From positions 14,774,136-14,838,135 of the forward strand of contig NC_083608.1 in the NCBI RefSeq assembly GCF_029168945.1: 64,000 nt of DNA, written 5' to 3'. Positions 1 to 11,171 of the stretch are shown here, in pieces; position 1 is the first letter of the stretch; the number at the start of each line of letters is the position of its first letter. A program made the translations under genes and the position numbers. The notes under the pieces were generated by a model. It saw only the letters and a program-made list of their open reading frames with translations, was not told the origin of the DNA and did not search any database. Origin of the DNA: Cannabis sativa. Lineage: Eukaryota; Streptophyta; Magnoliopsida; Rosales; Cannabaceae.

Positions 1-1492
1 AATGAAGGGGTGGTCCCGTATAATAGGCAAACTCATGTTAAGGAGTATCGCCATCGTTTTTTCTTCTCCTCCGGGTTTCGGGCAGTGGACCATCCGAAGC
101 TCCTCACTGAGTGGATTAGGATTCCTCCTTATGAACGGACTGCACCTACTCAGGTTTTTCTTCGGAGAGCCCAGGCCTTTGCCTCTTATGACCGGGCTGA
201 TCTTGACGTCGGGGGCCTGGTTACTACGGAGAACTGCAGGAAGGCAAAACTCATCCTTCTGCACCAATCTGTGGAGGACTCTAACCTTTCCCGGGTTATC
301 TGTCCCAACGTGAGGGCGCCGGCTGCGGAGAAAACCTTCCGGGATGAGATCATCACCACTGCCGAGAAGAAGTACCAGGAGTATCTCTACCGGAAGGCTC
401 AGGAAAAGGCATACTCTAAGGCCCAGGCGGCTTCCGGGAGGTCACTTCGCGTGGGGAGCCCGGTTGAGAGGAGGAGTCAGGCGATCGCCGGGAAGTCCCT
501 TCACATTGGGGACTCAGCGGAGAGAAGGGTTCCCAGGCCACAGCCTTTGGCTCAGGAACCGAACACTGGGGCTCCTGGTGCCAGTACGTTCGGCTCCGGT
601 GGTAAGTTTTAACTGGTTTTTTTATGTTATATATATATATATATATATTTTTGTATCTGTTTTAATTTTGTTTTGTTGTAGCATTGTTAGAATCTGATTT
701 TATTTTTGTATTTGGAACCGGTTTCTTTTAATTTTTATGGTTTATTGTCTAAGTTAGTTTTTTAACTAGTTATTTTGGTTCTGCTATATTTTGTTTTGCT
801 TGTTATGTATGTGTTTCTAAACTGGTTTTTAAGTTTTAACTGGTTTTTTTTTTTATGTTATCTATATTTTTGTATCCGTTTTAATTTTATTTTCTTGTAG
901 CATTGTTAAATGTAATGTTTTGTTAGAATCTGATTTTATTTTTGTATTTAGAACCGGTTTCATTTAATTTTTATGTTTTATTGTCTAAGTTAGTTTTTTA
1001 ACTGGTTATTTTGGTTCTAGTATATATTTGTTTTGCCTGTTATGTATGTGTTTCATACGGTTGACCTTGATTTTGTATATTATTTTAACCGGTTATTTTT
1101 TTTTATTTGTGTTCATTAAAATGTCGTGTAATGTTTATATACCAGTAATGCTTATATACCTGTAATGCTTATATACATGTAATGCATATATACCTGTAAT
1201 GTGTATTATTGACAATTGTTATTGCAGTTTTGGTTCTGTGTATTATTTGGTTTTTTTTTTCAGTTTTTAATTTTCGATTTTAATTAGCATTGATTTTTTA
1301 GGTTCTACAGATAAGGAAGAGGATCAGAAGCAATTGAAGTACTTACATGAAGACGATCGGAGGCGACGATCGTTGCTGAAGCTCTGTCTTCAGTCGACGG
1401 AAATTCTTGGTATCGAGATTGATTTTCTGCGCATGATGCTTGCGTTTGAGATCATTTTGCAGATACGATTGTGTATTGTTCAATCTCTGTAG
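1..1492 (+). CDS. 3' part of a spliced, probably transposon-derived hypothetical gene
   Basis: An open frame runs from the window edge to base 601 with no upstream ATG, so the gene starts outside the window. Exon 1 ends in phase 1 at a good donor (GTAAGT at 602). An acceptor at 1300-1301 opens exon 2 (1302-1492), which stays in the same frame to a TAG at 1490-1492. The protein begins NEGVVPYNRQTHVKEYRHRF, continues with a basic Lys/Glu-rich helix around residues 115-145 and an Arg/Ser/Pro-rich tail, and exon 2 is charged and helical. It resembles uncharacterised plant proteins found with transposable elements, but I see no catalytic motif. The intron carries a 227-bp tandem duplication. The splice model is inference; the product is not identified. 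Confidence 0.45.
603..1054 (+). repeat. 227-bp tandem duplication inside the intron
   Basis: Two adjacent copies start at about 603 and 830. Each begins with TAAGTTTTAACTGG and contains a shared stretch ending in a GTATGTGTTTC motif. They differ by small indels, such as a TA microsatellite in copy 1 and an extra AAATGTAATGTTTT segment in copy 2. Copy 1 includes the exon 1 donor, so the duplication created a second donor-like site without the preceding exon. Confidence 0.8.
1128..1208 (+). repeat. 17-bp minisatellite, about 4.7 units
   Basis: GTAATGCTTATATACCT-like units start at 1128, 1145, 1162, 1179 and 1196, a strict 17-bp period with point changes. The array lies in the same intron, upstream of the exon 2 acceptor. 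Confidence 0.85.
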
Positions 1493-2430
1493 CCTTTCGT
1501 GCGATTATGAGAGAGAATTTCGCAGGGAATTGTGGAGAGAAATCGCAGAGATTAGGGAGAGAGAGAGATCGAAGGAGATGATATTCGGTTATGTTTTCAG
1601 TTTTGGAAAGTATGGGATTTTCCATTTTAAGCATATTTATATGTTTTTTGGATTCCCATGTTTTTCCATTTGATTATTTTTTTTTTTTTGCCATATTTTT
1701 TTCATTTATTTTTTTTTTGCCTTAAAAAAGTAAATGACAACAAAAATTCCCATATTTATATTTTTTTTCCCTTAAGCCAACCCAATTCAACCAGGCCCAA
1801 CAAAATAGTCAATACTAAAATATTTTTTAACCGATAATACTAAAATAATTGAAACCCTAAGAACTAACAATCCTAAAAATATATTAAATTTTAATGATGA
1901 ATTCAAGTTTTTGGCATGTTCAATTTTTTATTATGTATCAAGGTTGGCCCTGTGTTAAGATGGGCTACATCCGCGTGGGCCCACTCAACTTAGGAGCTAA
2001 AAAAATATTTTTAAAAATACATATAAAATTTTTAGTGTTTCAAAAATACACCTATTTTATTAAGAAGGGCCCAAATTTTTTTATATTTCCTAAGGTCAAC
2101 TAAAATTCAGGGTTATCTATGAGTTTATGGATAAATGTAATAATTTTAAAACTTATGGTTATGTTGAATGTTTTAATTCTAAAATGAGGAAATTTAATCT
2201 GATACCCTTTTTAAGTTAGGCTTTCTTATTTTTACCTTTAGTTTTAAATTCTCTCGCTTATACCTTCTTTTTCAGTTTTTATTCCCATTATACCCCTTCC
2301 ATTCACCATCTTTATTTATGTTCTAACCTGATATGCTTTTTAATTTTCTCTAAAAGCTTCTCAGCCATCTCTGCCTATAGGAAGCTCCATGAGCTTCACT
2401 GTTATCCTTCGTAGGCTTTGCAATCATTTT
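1493..2430. other. AT-rich spacer without supported genes
   Basis: Short open frames here are small, start in low-complexity sequence and show no recognisable domain. A purine-rich GAGAGAGA patch lies near 1555-1567, and poly(T) runs near 1675-1710 and 1765-1772. Nothing else could be supported. Confidence 0.5.
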
Positions 2431-3149
2431 GGGCCCGTTTGGCACAGCTTCTGGAAAAGCTAAAAGCTGCTTCTCAAAAAAGCTGTGACAAAAAGGTGTT
2501 TGGTAAGCAGTTAAAAAATAGCTTATTGAAGAAATTATGGAAAAGCTACAGCTAAAAGCTAAAGCTGGTACAACCCAACTTTTAGAAAAAGCTGTTTTGA
2601 TTAAAAGACTTTATAATAAATTATTTTTACTAAAAATTTATTTAATTATTTATTATATATTATAAAAAATAAAAATATTTTTTAAATGAAAAAATATTTA
2701 AAAATAAATAATATTTAAATTTCTAATTTTTTATTTTATTTTAAAAAATATTTTATATTTATATTTTTATTATTAATAAATAATATCAATTTATGTTTCT
2801 TATAAACTACAATTTTATCTTTTGCAAGTGATAAAAATATAATTTAAAAATATTAAAAATTATTTTTATCAAATGCATATAAATTTATACTATAGAAAAA
2901 AATAATTAAAAATATATAAAAAAATAAAAAATTTATATAACATATTTTTTTTATATATATTTGTAATTATAATGAACTAGATTAAAATATTATCATTATT
3001 GTAATAGAATCTTAACAACTCACAGCACTTTAAAAATTATAATTTACCAAACACTCAGCTCAGCTTTTTTCCACAGCTTCACATACTGCTTTTTCCCACA
3101 AAGACAACATACTGCTTTTCCCCACAGCACAGCTGTGCCAAACTGGCCC
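2431..3149. mobile_element. MITE with 19-bp terminal inverted repeats
   Basis: The left end GGGCCCGTTTGGCACAGCT and the inverted right end GGGCCAGTTTGGCACAGCT match at 18 of 19 positions. The interior is about 700 bp, very AT-rich and non-coding, with repeated AGCT-containing subterminal motifs (AAAAGCTGC, CACAGCTTC) near both ends. TTT flanks both sides, giving a possible 3-bp target duplication; an 8-bp hAT-type duplication is not clear. Superfamily (PIF/Harbinger or hAT) is unresolved. Confidence 0.8.
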
Positions 3150-3159
3150 TTTATCATCC

Positions 3160-3950
3160 TCTGAACATTGATCAACCTGAGACACGGACTGTTGTTGTTC
3201 TCCATGAGTTGCTATGGTTGATGGTTTCAAAGAAGATTGGTAGAGAATTTGTTTTGGAAGTGCAAGCCTATTGCCAACACCAACCTTTCAAAAAGAAAAA
3301 ATAAAATAAAAATGGAACCGAGTGTTGGATTTGAACTGAGTGTACAATATTTTCTTTATTTATTTTGTTTATCAATTTTGCTTTAATTATTTATCACGAT
3401 GTTCATGCTTATTACTTTAAGGTTTTTAATTAGTATGAAGACTCCATAATATGTTGATGATGATAGAAGGCAGAATTTGGAGTCCCGTTGGGGGTGTTAA
3501 TGGCTATGGAGGAGACTTGTGTGAAGGGTATATTAGGTAATGCACTTGTAAAATTGGGTATAATTCAATCAAATCTAATATAGATGTATTTTTGGTTAAT
3601 TGATACAAAAAAGAGACATTCCTCAACTTAATAACCCAACACAGCCCATAGCCTAATTAGTAGGATTGGGTTATAAATTAAAAATATTTATAGAGTTAGA
3701 TATTTCTAGGTCGATTTTAAATACATTCAATCTGACCAACTCAATTTATGTGCAGTTCTAATTTGTCATTACAAAACAAGATAAACATACATCAATAACA
3801 TATAAAGTTGCTCTTATTAATTAAAAAATCATAAAATTACATTATATCAATCAATACCAAAAGTGTTCCTAAAAAAGAATCAATACTAAAAGTCCTCACA
3901 ATATTAATGATTGAAAAATAAAAAACACGACAATATTTTAATAAAATAAT
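3160..3950. other. Intergenic AT-rich sequence
   Basis: No open frame, RNA gene or repeat could be supported between the MITE and the 3' end of the RING gene. Short gene-like patches (about 3160-3280) have no recognisable product. Confidence 0.4.
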
Positions 3951-3955
3951 TAAAA

Positions 3956-4693
3956 TCAAGATAAGGTGGCGGAGTTGGTGTTGGCGTCGAGCACAGTATT
4001 TTCAACAGCAGTGGTGGCAGTGGGTATTGAGTAGCGACACAAGGGGCACAAATGCTTAATCTTTAGCCAAGAAACAATACAGTTCTTGTGATAAAGATGA
4101 GAACATGGCATCTCTACGACTTTCATATCTTCAAACAACAAGTTTTCTTGACAAATGGTACAATTATTGTTGGTAGCAATATCATCACCCTCCTTAATAT
4201 TCAATTCTTTAAGTTTATTTATGGATTCTTGTGTGGCAGGAACATTTGGAATGACACCAAGTGCCTCTCTAAATGTACTATCAATAATTCTCGATTGTTG
4301 TTCTTGTTCTAGACCAGTGACGGTGACAATATAAATATTGACAATAACGTATTTAAAGGCCGCAAAAGGAAGATTGTTAATATGAATATCAATGTAATTA
4401 TTTATTTGGGTAGTAAGTATGGATCCCGCAATTGGATCTGTCACACCTACTCCAAATAGAATAAGTCTTGTGACGTCAGATTGATATGAAAAATATGTGG
4501 CATGACTAACTATAGTGGATTGATTTATGTTCTGAATAATGTGTTCAGAAGGACGTACTTCATTGCAAAAGTTTACCTTAAACACCAAGTACTTATTATC
4601 TTGTTCAAAGTGAAAGCTTTCTGGTGGAAGACTACTTGAGCAATCTAAATTTATACTTATATTGTAATTGGTATTTACCATCGCCATTGACAT
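3956..4693 (-). CDS. RING-H2 finger protein, putative E3 ubiquitin ligase
   Basis: An intronless 245-aa protein. The first true ATG is at 4691-4693; the frame extends two codons further but without an ATG. Near the C-terminus is a C3H2C3 RING-H2 finger: CTIC, then PCSHLYHKNC, then CPLC, with the conserved Trp in SWLK between the last zinc pairs. Such fingers recruit a ubiquitin-charged E2. Upstream, a PATQESINKL segment matches the short conserved stretch often preceding the RING in plant RING1/SIRP1-type ligases. The N-terminal ~130 residues are not recognised and have no transmembrane segment. The gene looks complete, with a TATA-like box about 100 bp upstream. The RING call is firm; the substrate is unknown. 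Confidence 0.85.
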   Translation of the reverse strand: MSMAMVNTNYNISINLDCSSSLPPESFHFEQDNKYLVFKVNFCNEVRPSEHIIQNINQSTIVSHATYFSYQSDVTRLILFGVGVTDPIAGSILTTQINNYIDIHINNLPFAAFKYVIVNIYIVTVTGLEQEQQSRIIDSTFREALGVIPNVPATQESINKLKELNIKEGDDIATNNNCTICQENLLFEDMKVVEMPCSHLYHKNCIVSWLKIKHLCPLCRYSIPTATTAVENTVLDANTNSATLS

Positions 4694-4794
4694 AATCAAT
4701 AATTGAATAAATTTTGGAGAAGAGAATATTACTATTTGTTATCTAAGCGTTTATGTGGTTGTGAAGTTTTACGTTTTTTTGTCAAAATGTGTGA

Positions 4795-4804
4795 TATATA
4801 TATA
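4795..4804 (-). promoter_or_regulatory. TATA-like box for the RING-H2 gene
   Basis: An alternating TATATATATA run lies about 100 bp upstream of the ATG at 4693 on the minus strand, a normal position for a plant core promoter with a short leader. AT-richness makes chance occurrence possible. Confidence 0.4.
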
Positions 4805-4809
4805 GATGA

Positions 4810-7213
4810 AAACATAATATCTAATCCTATTAGGAACTATAGGATACTTAAAAAAGAATAATGTAATATATTACCTAATCCTATTAGGATAATTAAAGAA
4901 ATAATGTAATTTTATTTTTTGAAAGCAAATATTTTAATATTGTTAGTTTAGTTTGTTACGAAAAAAACGTTTTGATTGGTTCGATCTTATAAATTCAAAA
5001 TTAAAATTATTATTGTTAAGAAAAAAATTATTAATGGAAAAAAAAATCAACATAATTCATTTATTTATTTTTGAAAAAATCAATTTTTTTTTTTTGGCCA
5101 CACCATGGTTTCAGAAATATTTTCATTGGAAAAGCAAGATATATTTTTTTTGAAATATTTTTTATACAAAAATATCAATATATGCTTGGAAGATAAGAAA
5201 CTATGTTGAAAATGGTATGTAATTCGATAGAGAGAAATTAGCTAAAGATTAAGGAAAAGTTGAAGGCAAGTACTTACTTTGTTCCTATCATATTGGATTA
5301 TGTCATGTTCTTCCAGTAAAATTCTCTCTAATGTTCTAATATGTGTCTATCTACCAATCATTTAGCTCAATTCATTTGATAGTTTATATGATCATCTGAA
5401 GTAAAAACTAAAAACCATAAATGCATCATAATTATTTAATTAACAAAATTAGGTACAAAATTAGGGAACCATTTATCAAATTAGTAGTAATCAGTTTGTA
5501 AATTCACAAACCTTAATGTGTAGTTTCAACAACTTACTTACTCAGAGCTCAAAACCACTTCTCTGCTTCTCCTCAATTGTTCCCTTTGAGTCATTTTATT
5601 AGTAACACCCAATTAATAACTATACTAAGAGATTGCAATTATTTAAAAGATGACATTATTAGGAAAAATAAGTGTAACAGATCACTGAGAAATTTTATCA
5701 AACATTATGTGCGCATGTACCAAAATAAAGATAAAATTCAAACATGCAGAGTCAATGAGAATAATAAAGCATCTGAATTTATGTACCAAAATTTGAAAAC
5801 AATAGTTCCACCATTGGCCAAGGTATTAATGGAAAAGAAAAAGTTATTTCAAATAGCGCACCTCATCGAATGTCTCTATAGTAATCGTCGATCAATTGTC
5901 TGAGATTAAAATTGTTATTAACTTCAGGAAATTAATTGGAAATTTGAGAAATTGAGTGGAAGATGAGAGAAAATGTGAAAATTGTTGTAGTAATTTGGCA
6001 AGTTGTGTATGTATAATTTAATTAATTTTTTAAAATATGATTAAGTAATAGTATAAACATTATTTGAGAAAAATGTAATGTATATTGTTTATTTCGAAAT
6101 TTTTAATATAATATATATAATTAATTTTCAAAAGAATTATTAATAAATTAAATCGAATTTTAATTTTAATGCAACTAAAAATTTTAATGCAACTAAAAAT
6201 TTGAAATAAGTAAATCAACACTACAAAATAATAAAATAAAATAAAATATTATGAAAATAAATATGTGAAACAACTAAATATTACAAATTTAAAATAAAAT
6301 AATAAAAAAATAAACCGTTAGTATAAATACAAATAAATATAAATAATCATTTAATATATATTAAATGTAATTGAATTAGGTTGAGTTTTAATTGAATTTT
6401 TAGATTAACATCTAATAACCGATTCAATTTAATTAGAATCCAACTATCAAATTTTTTATAATTAAATTGGATAAATCATGTCTACTCCTACTAAAATTTA
6501 TATTTTATAGTCATACAAACAATCAGCTGCATATATAATACCAAAACAAAATGATTAGTGTGTCATATTGTGATTTTAGTTTTATTATTATTGTAAAAAT
6601 AAAAATTAAATTTGATATTTTCAATATTTTTAATATTAAAATTATTAAAAATTAAAAGTTAAATCTGAATATTAATATTAAGGGTAATTATTAGGCACTA
6701 TAACTATTGTCAGTCTTAAAAATTCTTTTAGAGACGACTTGTGTCAGCTAGGAATGATTTTTTAGTACTTTTAGGGGCAACAAATATCGCCCCTAAAGCA
6801 CCAAAATACCAAAGTTTAACCTAAGTCACAAATAGAGTATTTTTCTCCATTATCAAATATCATTCCATTCCATTCCATGTCTACTCCCAAAGGAGAGAAT
6901 GTCCCTACCCATCATCTTCAACAAAAACAACTTAGACTCTATCTTGAATTTAGACCACTTTTCTTTATGATTGCCAAGAATGCCAACAAAAATATCAACT
7001 TTTTCTTAATTTAGATTTTAAACTTTTCTAATATATATCACTACACTAACTAGCTAAGAAAACTAATAAGACAACAAGAGAATAATAGGTGTGTTAAAAT
7101 TTAAATTAAAGAAAGTAAAATTAAAATTTATTATTAAAACAAAATACAATAACTAACTAAAGTGAGTTTGTTCACATTAAATGCCCTCAAATAAATAAAA
7201 TACAAAATCATTA
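4810..7213. other. AT-rich intergenic region, no supported gene
   Basis: A 108-codon open frame at 5577-5903 (plus) opens with a non-ATG codon and shows no recognisable domain, so it is not annotated. The remainder is poly-A/T-rich with short direct repeats, such as two copies of TTTTAATGCAACTAAAAAT near 6165-6200. Confidence 0.4.
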
Positions 7214-8764
7214 CTAATAACAAGTTTGATATGAAAATATAGAACAACCAGCCATTAAATTACAAACAAAAGTAATTTCATTATTGAGTCGACATGTGTG
7301 ACAACATAGCAATAAATCATCATCCAAACAAGGCCACAACCTTCTCTTTCGTTCTGGAAATTGACACTCAAACAACTTTGGTATGAGAAAGTCATGATTT
7401 TGTGTAACCCATAGTGAATTCGCTATCTCCTTCAATTTTTTTCGACATTGTAGCATTTGGGCACTTGTTTTAATATTGCCATATAATTGTAACCCAAGCT
7501 TAGTACAACTTTGTTCTGATTCATTATCACTTTTATGATGACCTTCTTTGCAAATATAGATAATACCCATGAAATAAGAAGCTCCAAGGTGACCAGTATT
7601 GGCTGCCTTTTCCAACAATTCTAAACCTGATTCTTTTTTCTGGTGGAAGTTTAAGTAATCAATCTGTAAAAATATAACAAATAAAAAAAATTAGGAATGG
7701 AATTAAAAAAAAAAAAAAAAGATCATATATATGTTTATTATTCTAATAAAACAAAATTAGATGTACTACTCACTCACCACTCCTTGTCTATACATAGCTT
7801 CTGAATTTTGACTATGTAGGCATTTCATGAAGAGGGCAATTGCTTCCTTGCATAGGTATAGATCCCATGGATGACAAGAAAGTTCATCAAGTGATAGTTT
7901 ATTGTGAATATATTCATCATTCTCCTTGGCTAGTTTATTGAATAATTTCCAACTGCACAAAAAAAATGACACAATAGTAATTAAGTTTGAAATAAAATTA
8001 TATATTTCATATTTGTATAATTTTATGCACATTTTTTGAAAAAAAAAATATTAATACAAGAGTAATTTACGGTATAATTCTAGTTGTAAATAAATATTTA
8101 AGTTTAGAAAGTAATAATATTTAAGTTATAATTCTGAAATTTTTATAAGTACATGTTAAGTAAATTTTCACGTAGCAATTCTTGATTGATACATATCTTT
8201 AATTATTTTTTTTTAAAAAAATAGTTTAAACATACAAATAAAAAAATGACACATGAATAATGACTTGACATTTAACGATTAGATAACTACAGAGTTCCAG
8301 AAATATAACTTAAGTATTATTACCGCTAAAAATTAAACTTAAATTTTTATTTACAACCGAAAATTAAATTTAAGTACTTTTGCCTCAAATTACTCTTAAT
8401 ACAAATATATTATTTGTGATCTTATGTTTTACTCTTTTACTCATTTTGACTATTTTCAAAAGTATTTCGACCATGTATTTTTTAAAAAATTAAAATAAGC
8501 ATAAAAAATAAATAAAAAAGAAGTTATATAGAGTTACCTTAATTTAGCATTGAAGAAATCAGAAATTGATGTAGCAGCAACATCAGCTAATATATCCACA
8601 ATTAAATCATTGGGAAGCCAATTAATATTCTTCATTGAATTAATTGGAAGACCATTATCATTCACTATCAATTTTAGGTCACTTTTGCTATTTTTCTGTA
8701 TTTGCTTTGTTGAAGCTATACTTATTTTTGATGAGTCATTGTTTTTTCTCTTGATCGGTTTCAT
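7214..8764 (-). CDS. F-box protein, At2g35280-like, three exons
   Basis: The minus-strand model is exon 1 8538-8764 (ATG at 8762-8764), exon 2 7778-7952 and exon 3 7214-7663, with GT-AG introns. The exons total 852 nt and join in frame to a 283-aa protein. Exon 1 ends in an F-box-like segment (LPNDLIVDILADVAATSISD, then FFNAKLR). Exon 2 contains EAMYRQGVV and exon 3 continues with a Sel1-like repeat (GLELLEKAANTGHLGASYFM), the arrangement I know from At2g35280-type F-box proteins. The C-terminus is Cys-rich (LLLCCHTCRL). The F-box would bind SKP1 in an SCF ubiquitin ligase, with the helical repeats choosing the target. No stop or frameshift is visible. A 5'-UTR intron (about 8776-9077) is possible. 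Confidence 0.85.
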
Positions 8765-8775
8765 TATTTTGAGCC

Positions 8776-9077
8776 CTACATTATACGTACAAATATAATA
8801 AGTTAACTAAAATAACCATATTCATATCATTAATTTCAAATAAAAGGATTGCATACATTTAATATTATATCAAAATATAGTAGCCATCTTCTCTTTAATG
8901 GAGAAAAACAAAAATCTTATATATGAAACCCATAAAATTCAACATTAGGAACAGGAAGAACAACTATTTTAAGAGTTATTTTAAATTCAACCATTTAGGT
9001 TAATATTGTAAGTGCCTATAATTAGTATAACTATTAAGGTAAAAAAATACATATATATTTGTAAAGTAGATACATAC
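8776..9077 (-). other. Possible 5'-UTR intron of the F-box gene
   Basis: On the minus strand a CAG/GTATGT donor at 9078/9077 and a TGTAG acceptor ending at 8776 would place the ATG eleven bases into exon 2 of the transcript. This is inferred from splice consensus only. Confidence 0.3.
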
Positions 9078-9202
9078 CTGAAAGAAACCTATGAAAATAA
9101 TCTTAGTTGAATATTGATGGAAGAGATTGAGAAGTACGAATATTTTGAGAGATATATATATATTTGAGATTATATTGATTGAAAAGAATGAATATTATGT
9201 TC

Positions 9203-9215
9203 ATATATATATATA
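9203..9215 (-). promoter_or_regulatory. TATA-like run upstream of the F-box gene
   Basis: A TA repeat sits upstream of the proposed 5'-UTR exon; a second TA run is at about 9147-9158. Either could serve as core promoter, and the choice cannot be made from sequence alone. Confidence 0.25.
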
Positions 9216-9555
9216 GAACTTAAGTAGAGGGACTAGTTATAATTAACGTTAGACTCCTATTTGGAATAGGAAATGTAGAGATAATATTATAGGATTCTTT
9301 TGGATTTAGTAGTTACCTTTTTTAGATTTTATTATTTTTGACCCATTACTAAATTTACGTTTTAATTAAAAGATTTTTGCTCCTTACCCGTCAAAAAAAA
9401 ATGGAAAAAAGATGAGAAATTATCTAATACACCATAATTTGTAACTTTTTTTCTATTATTACGTTATTATTTTATACTTCCTACTTTTATAAAACTTATT
9501 TTGCATAAATATAAATTAATAAACTTTTAATTTTCATTTATACGTTTACTTATTT

Positions 9556-9816
9556 CTAAAACAAATTATTTCCCCTTTTCAGCTTCTTCCTCCACGCAAG
9601 AGAGAGCTTCACAAGGCCACCTTCTGCATCCAAACCTCTCGAATTCGGCGCATCAACCACCAGATGCAACCCTCCCATTCCCTTACTCGAACTCTCTATC
9701 GACCCTTTCTTCTGTTGCTCACTCATCAAAGTTATCGTAGAAGTATAAACATTATCAACCTCCTTCTCTAACTGATCGGAGAGAAGGAATTCTATTTGAG
9801 TATAGTCAAGTGACAT
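9556..9816 (-). CDS. Unrecognised 86-codon open frame
   Basis: The frame starts at an ATG (9814-9816), has less A/T-biased codon use than the surrounding DNA, and reads as a charged helical peptide (SDQLEKEVDNVYTSTITLMS) followed by a Gly-rich segment. The open frame continues upstream of the ATG (CECGNGPEF) to about 9870, so it may be one exon of a longer gene. I do not recognise the family. Its higher GC content (about 9580-9850) suggests former coding sequence on one of the strands. Confidence 0.25.
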   Translation of the reverse strand: MSLDYTQIEFLLSDQLEKEVDNVYTSTITLMSEQQKKGSIESSSKGMGGLHLVVDAPNSRGLDAEGGLVKLSLAWRKKLKRGNNLF

Positions 9817-9869
9817 ATGGGTCGTTGGGTTGTTGAACTCGGGTCCATTACCACATTCACAGGTACGAG

Positions 9870-11009
9870 TTTATTATTTGTACCTTTCATCTATTTCATT
9901 TCTCTTCTCTTTTCATATTTTTTTTTATTTATCTCTGCATATATTTGTTCCTATGGTTCTCTACGGTTGTAATTTTATTTTTATTCTCTAATTAGTGATT
10001 AAGTAATTAAATCAATTTGTGCTTTGTTCTTTGAATGCTGAGAGTTGAGATGAGACCATTAGTATGAAAAATAGTCATAGTCAAGTGATTGTCTCTATTT
10101 TGTAGAGTTCTATATTGATTCTAGGTCTTTCTAACAGGGCTACGATTTAGTTATTATCCGTTTGTTTTTTTTTTTTTTTGTAATAATCAAGTATTCCCCT
10201 CAAACTCCATTCTTTTTCCTAGCTCATGGATTCACATTTTAAGTTTGTTTTGCTTTTGTTCATTACTTTAGGGATATACATTATGAAGTGCTCCCAAAAA
10301 TTCATTGGCTTTCATAATCCGAACTCTGTCTCATAATCATTTATGATTTTGGTTAATTGATTTAAATTTTCTAATAGGTGGTGAATGGTGTCTTGGGTTT
10401 CATTGGGTTTGGTAGTAAAATCATAATATGTGATTTTGGAATAGGTTATTTAGTTTTTTTTCTGTTTATGATGTTATCTCATAGAGAAGATTATGAGGAA
10501 ATTTGAAAAGGATGGTTAGTACATGTAAATTTCTTAATAGTTTATGTTATACTTTAAATTTTTCCCTTTATATATTACATGATCTGGTTGTAGTTATATC
10601 CAATAGGTATAACAGTTTTTTTTGTGCTTACAGTCTAGTAGATGTGAAAGTCTTAAAGTTATTGTTGTAACTACTCCAGGGACTTATTATATAGTGTGAG
10701 ATATTTGATGTTTTGAATTTCTTATTTGTGTGTCTTGAACTTTCATTTGATTTGTTTGTTGACTTGTACTAAAATATATATGCACAAACATCATCTTATA
10801 TGGGTACAAACTTTCGTTTGATTTCTTGGTCATTGGATTTGCTTATTTACGCAGTAGAAGAAGATATACCATTAGCAGCAATAATTTCTATTGATGTTTA
10901 CTCATTAGCTACTTACTCACTTATACTATCTTGGGAGCTATTTTAGGTGTCTAACTTTCACTTTGGTGAGTGTTTGGTTTCAAAAAATTTAGCTGGTCAA
11001 TGCCTAAAA
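9870..11009. other. Non-coding, intron-like sequence
   Basis: T-rich sequence without open frames or recognisable exons. It lies between the 9.6-9.85 kb coding-like patch and the cathepsin B pseudogene exons, and may be intronic or intergenic remnant of that gene. Confidence 0.3.
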
Positions 11010-11155
11010 TTGAGTTGTTTCCATTTTTAATGTTATTTGTTTCTATTTTTTATGTTAGATGAGGTTAAATGCTAGTTGTTTTCATTTCACAACAAACTAT
11101 AGTGTCTATTCCGAGATTATGTTATTTCCATTTCGCAACAAGCTATGAAAGATAT
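11010..11155 (+). repeat. Outlying patch of the GTTGTTTCCATTTTT repeat
   Basis: Phrases such as GAGTTGTTTCCATTTTT and GAGGTTAAATGCTAGTTG match the large minisatellite starting near 16.37 kb. The patch lies just upstream of the first recognisable pseudogene exon and about 1.3 kb left of the Helitron. Confidence 0.7.
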
Positions 11156-11171
11156 TGCTACAAATTTTGTT

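Noticed and set aside
5577..5903. 108-codon plus-strand frame
   Set aside because: Starts at a non-ATG codon, lies in AT-rich intergenic DNA and has no recognisable motif.
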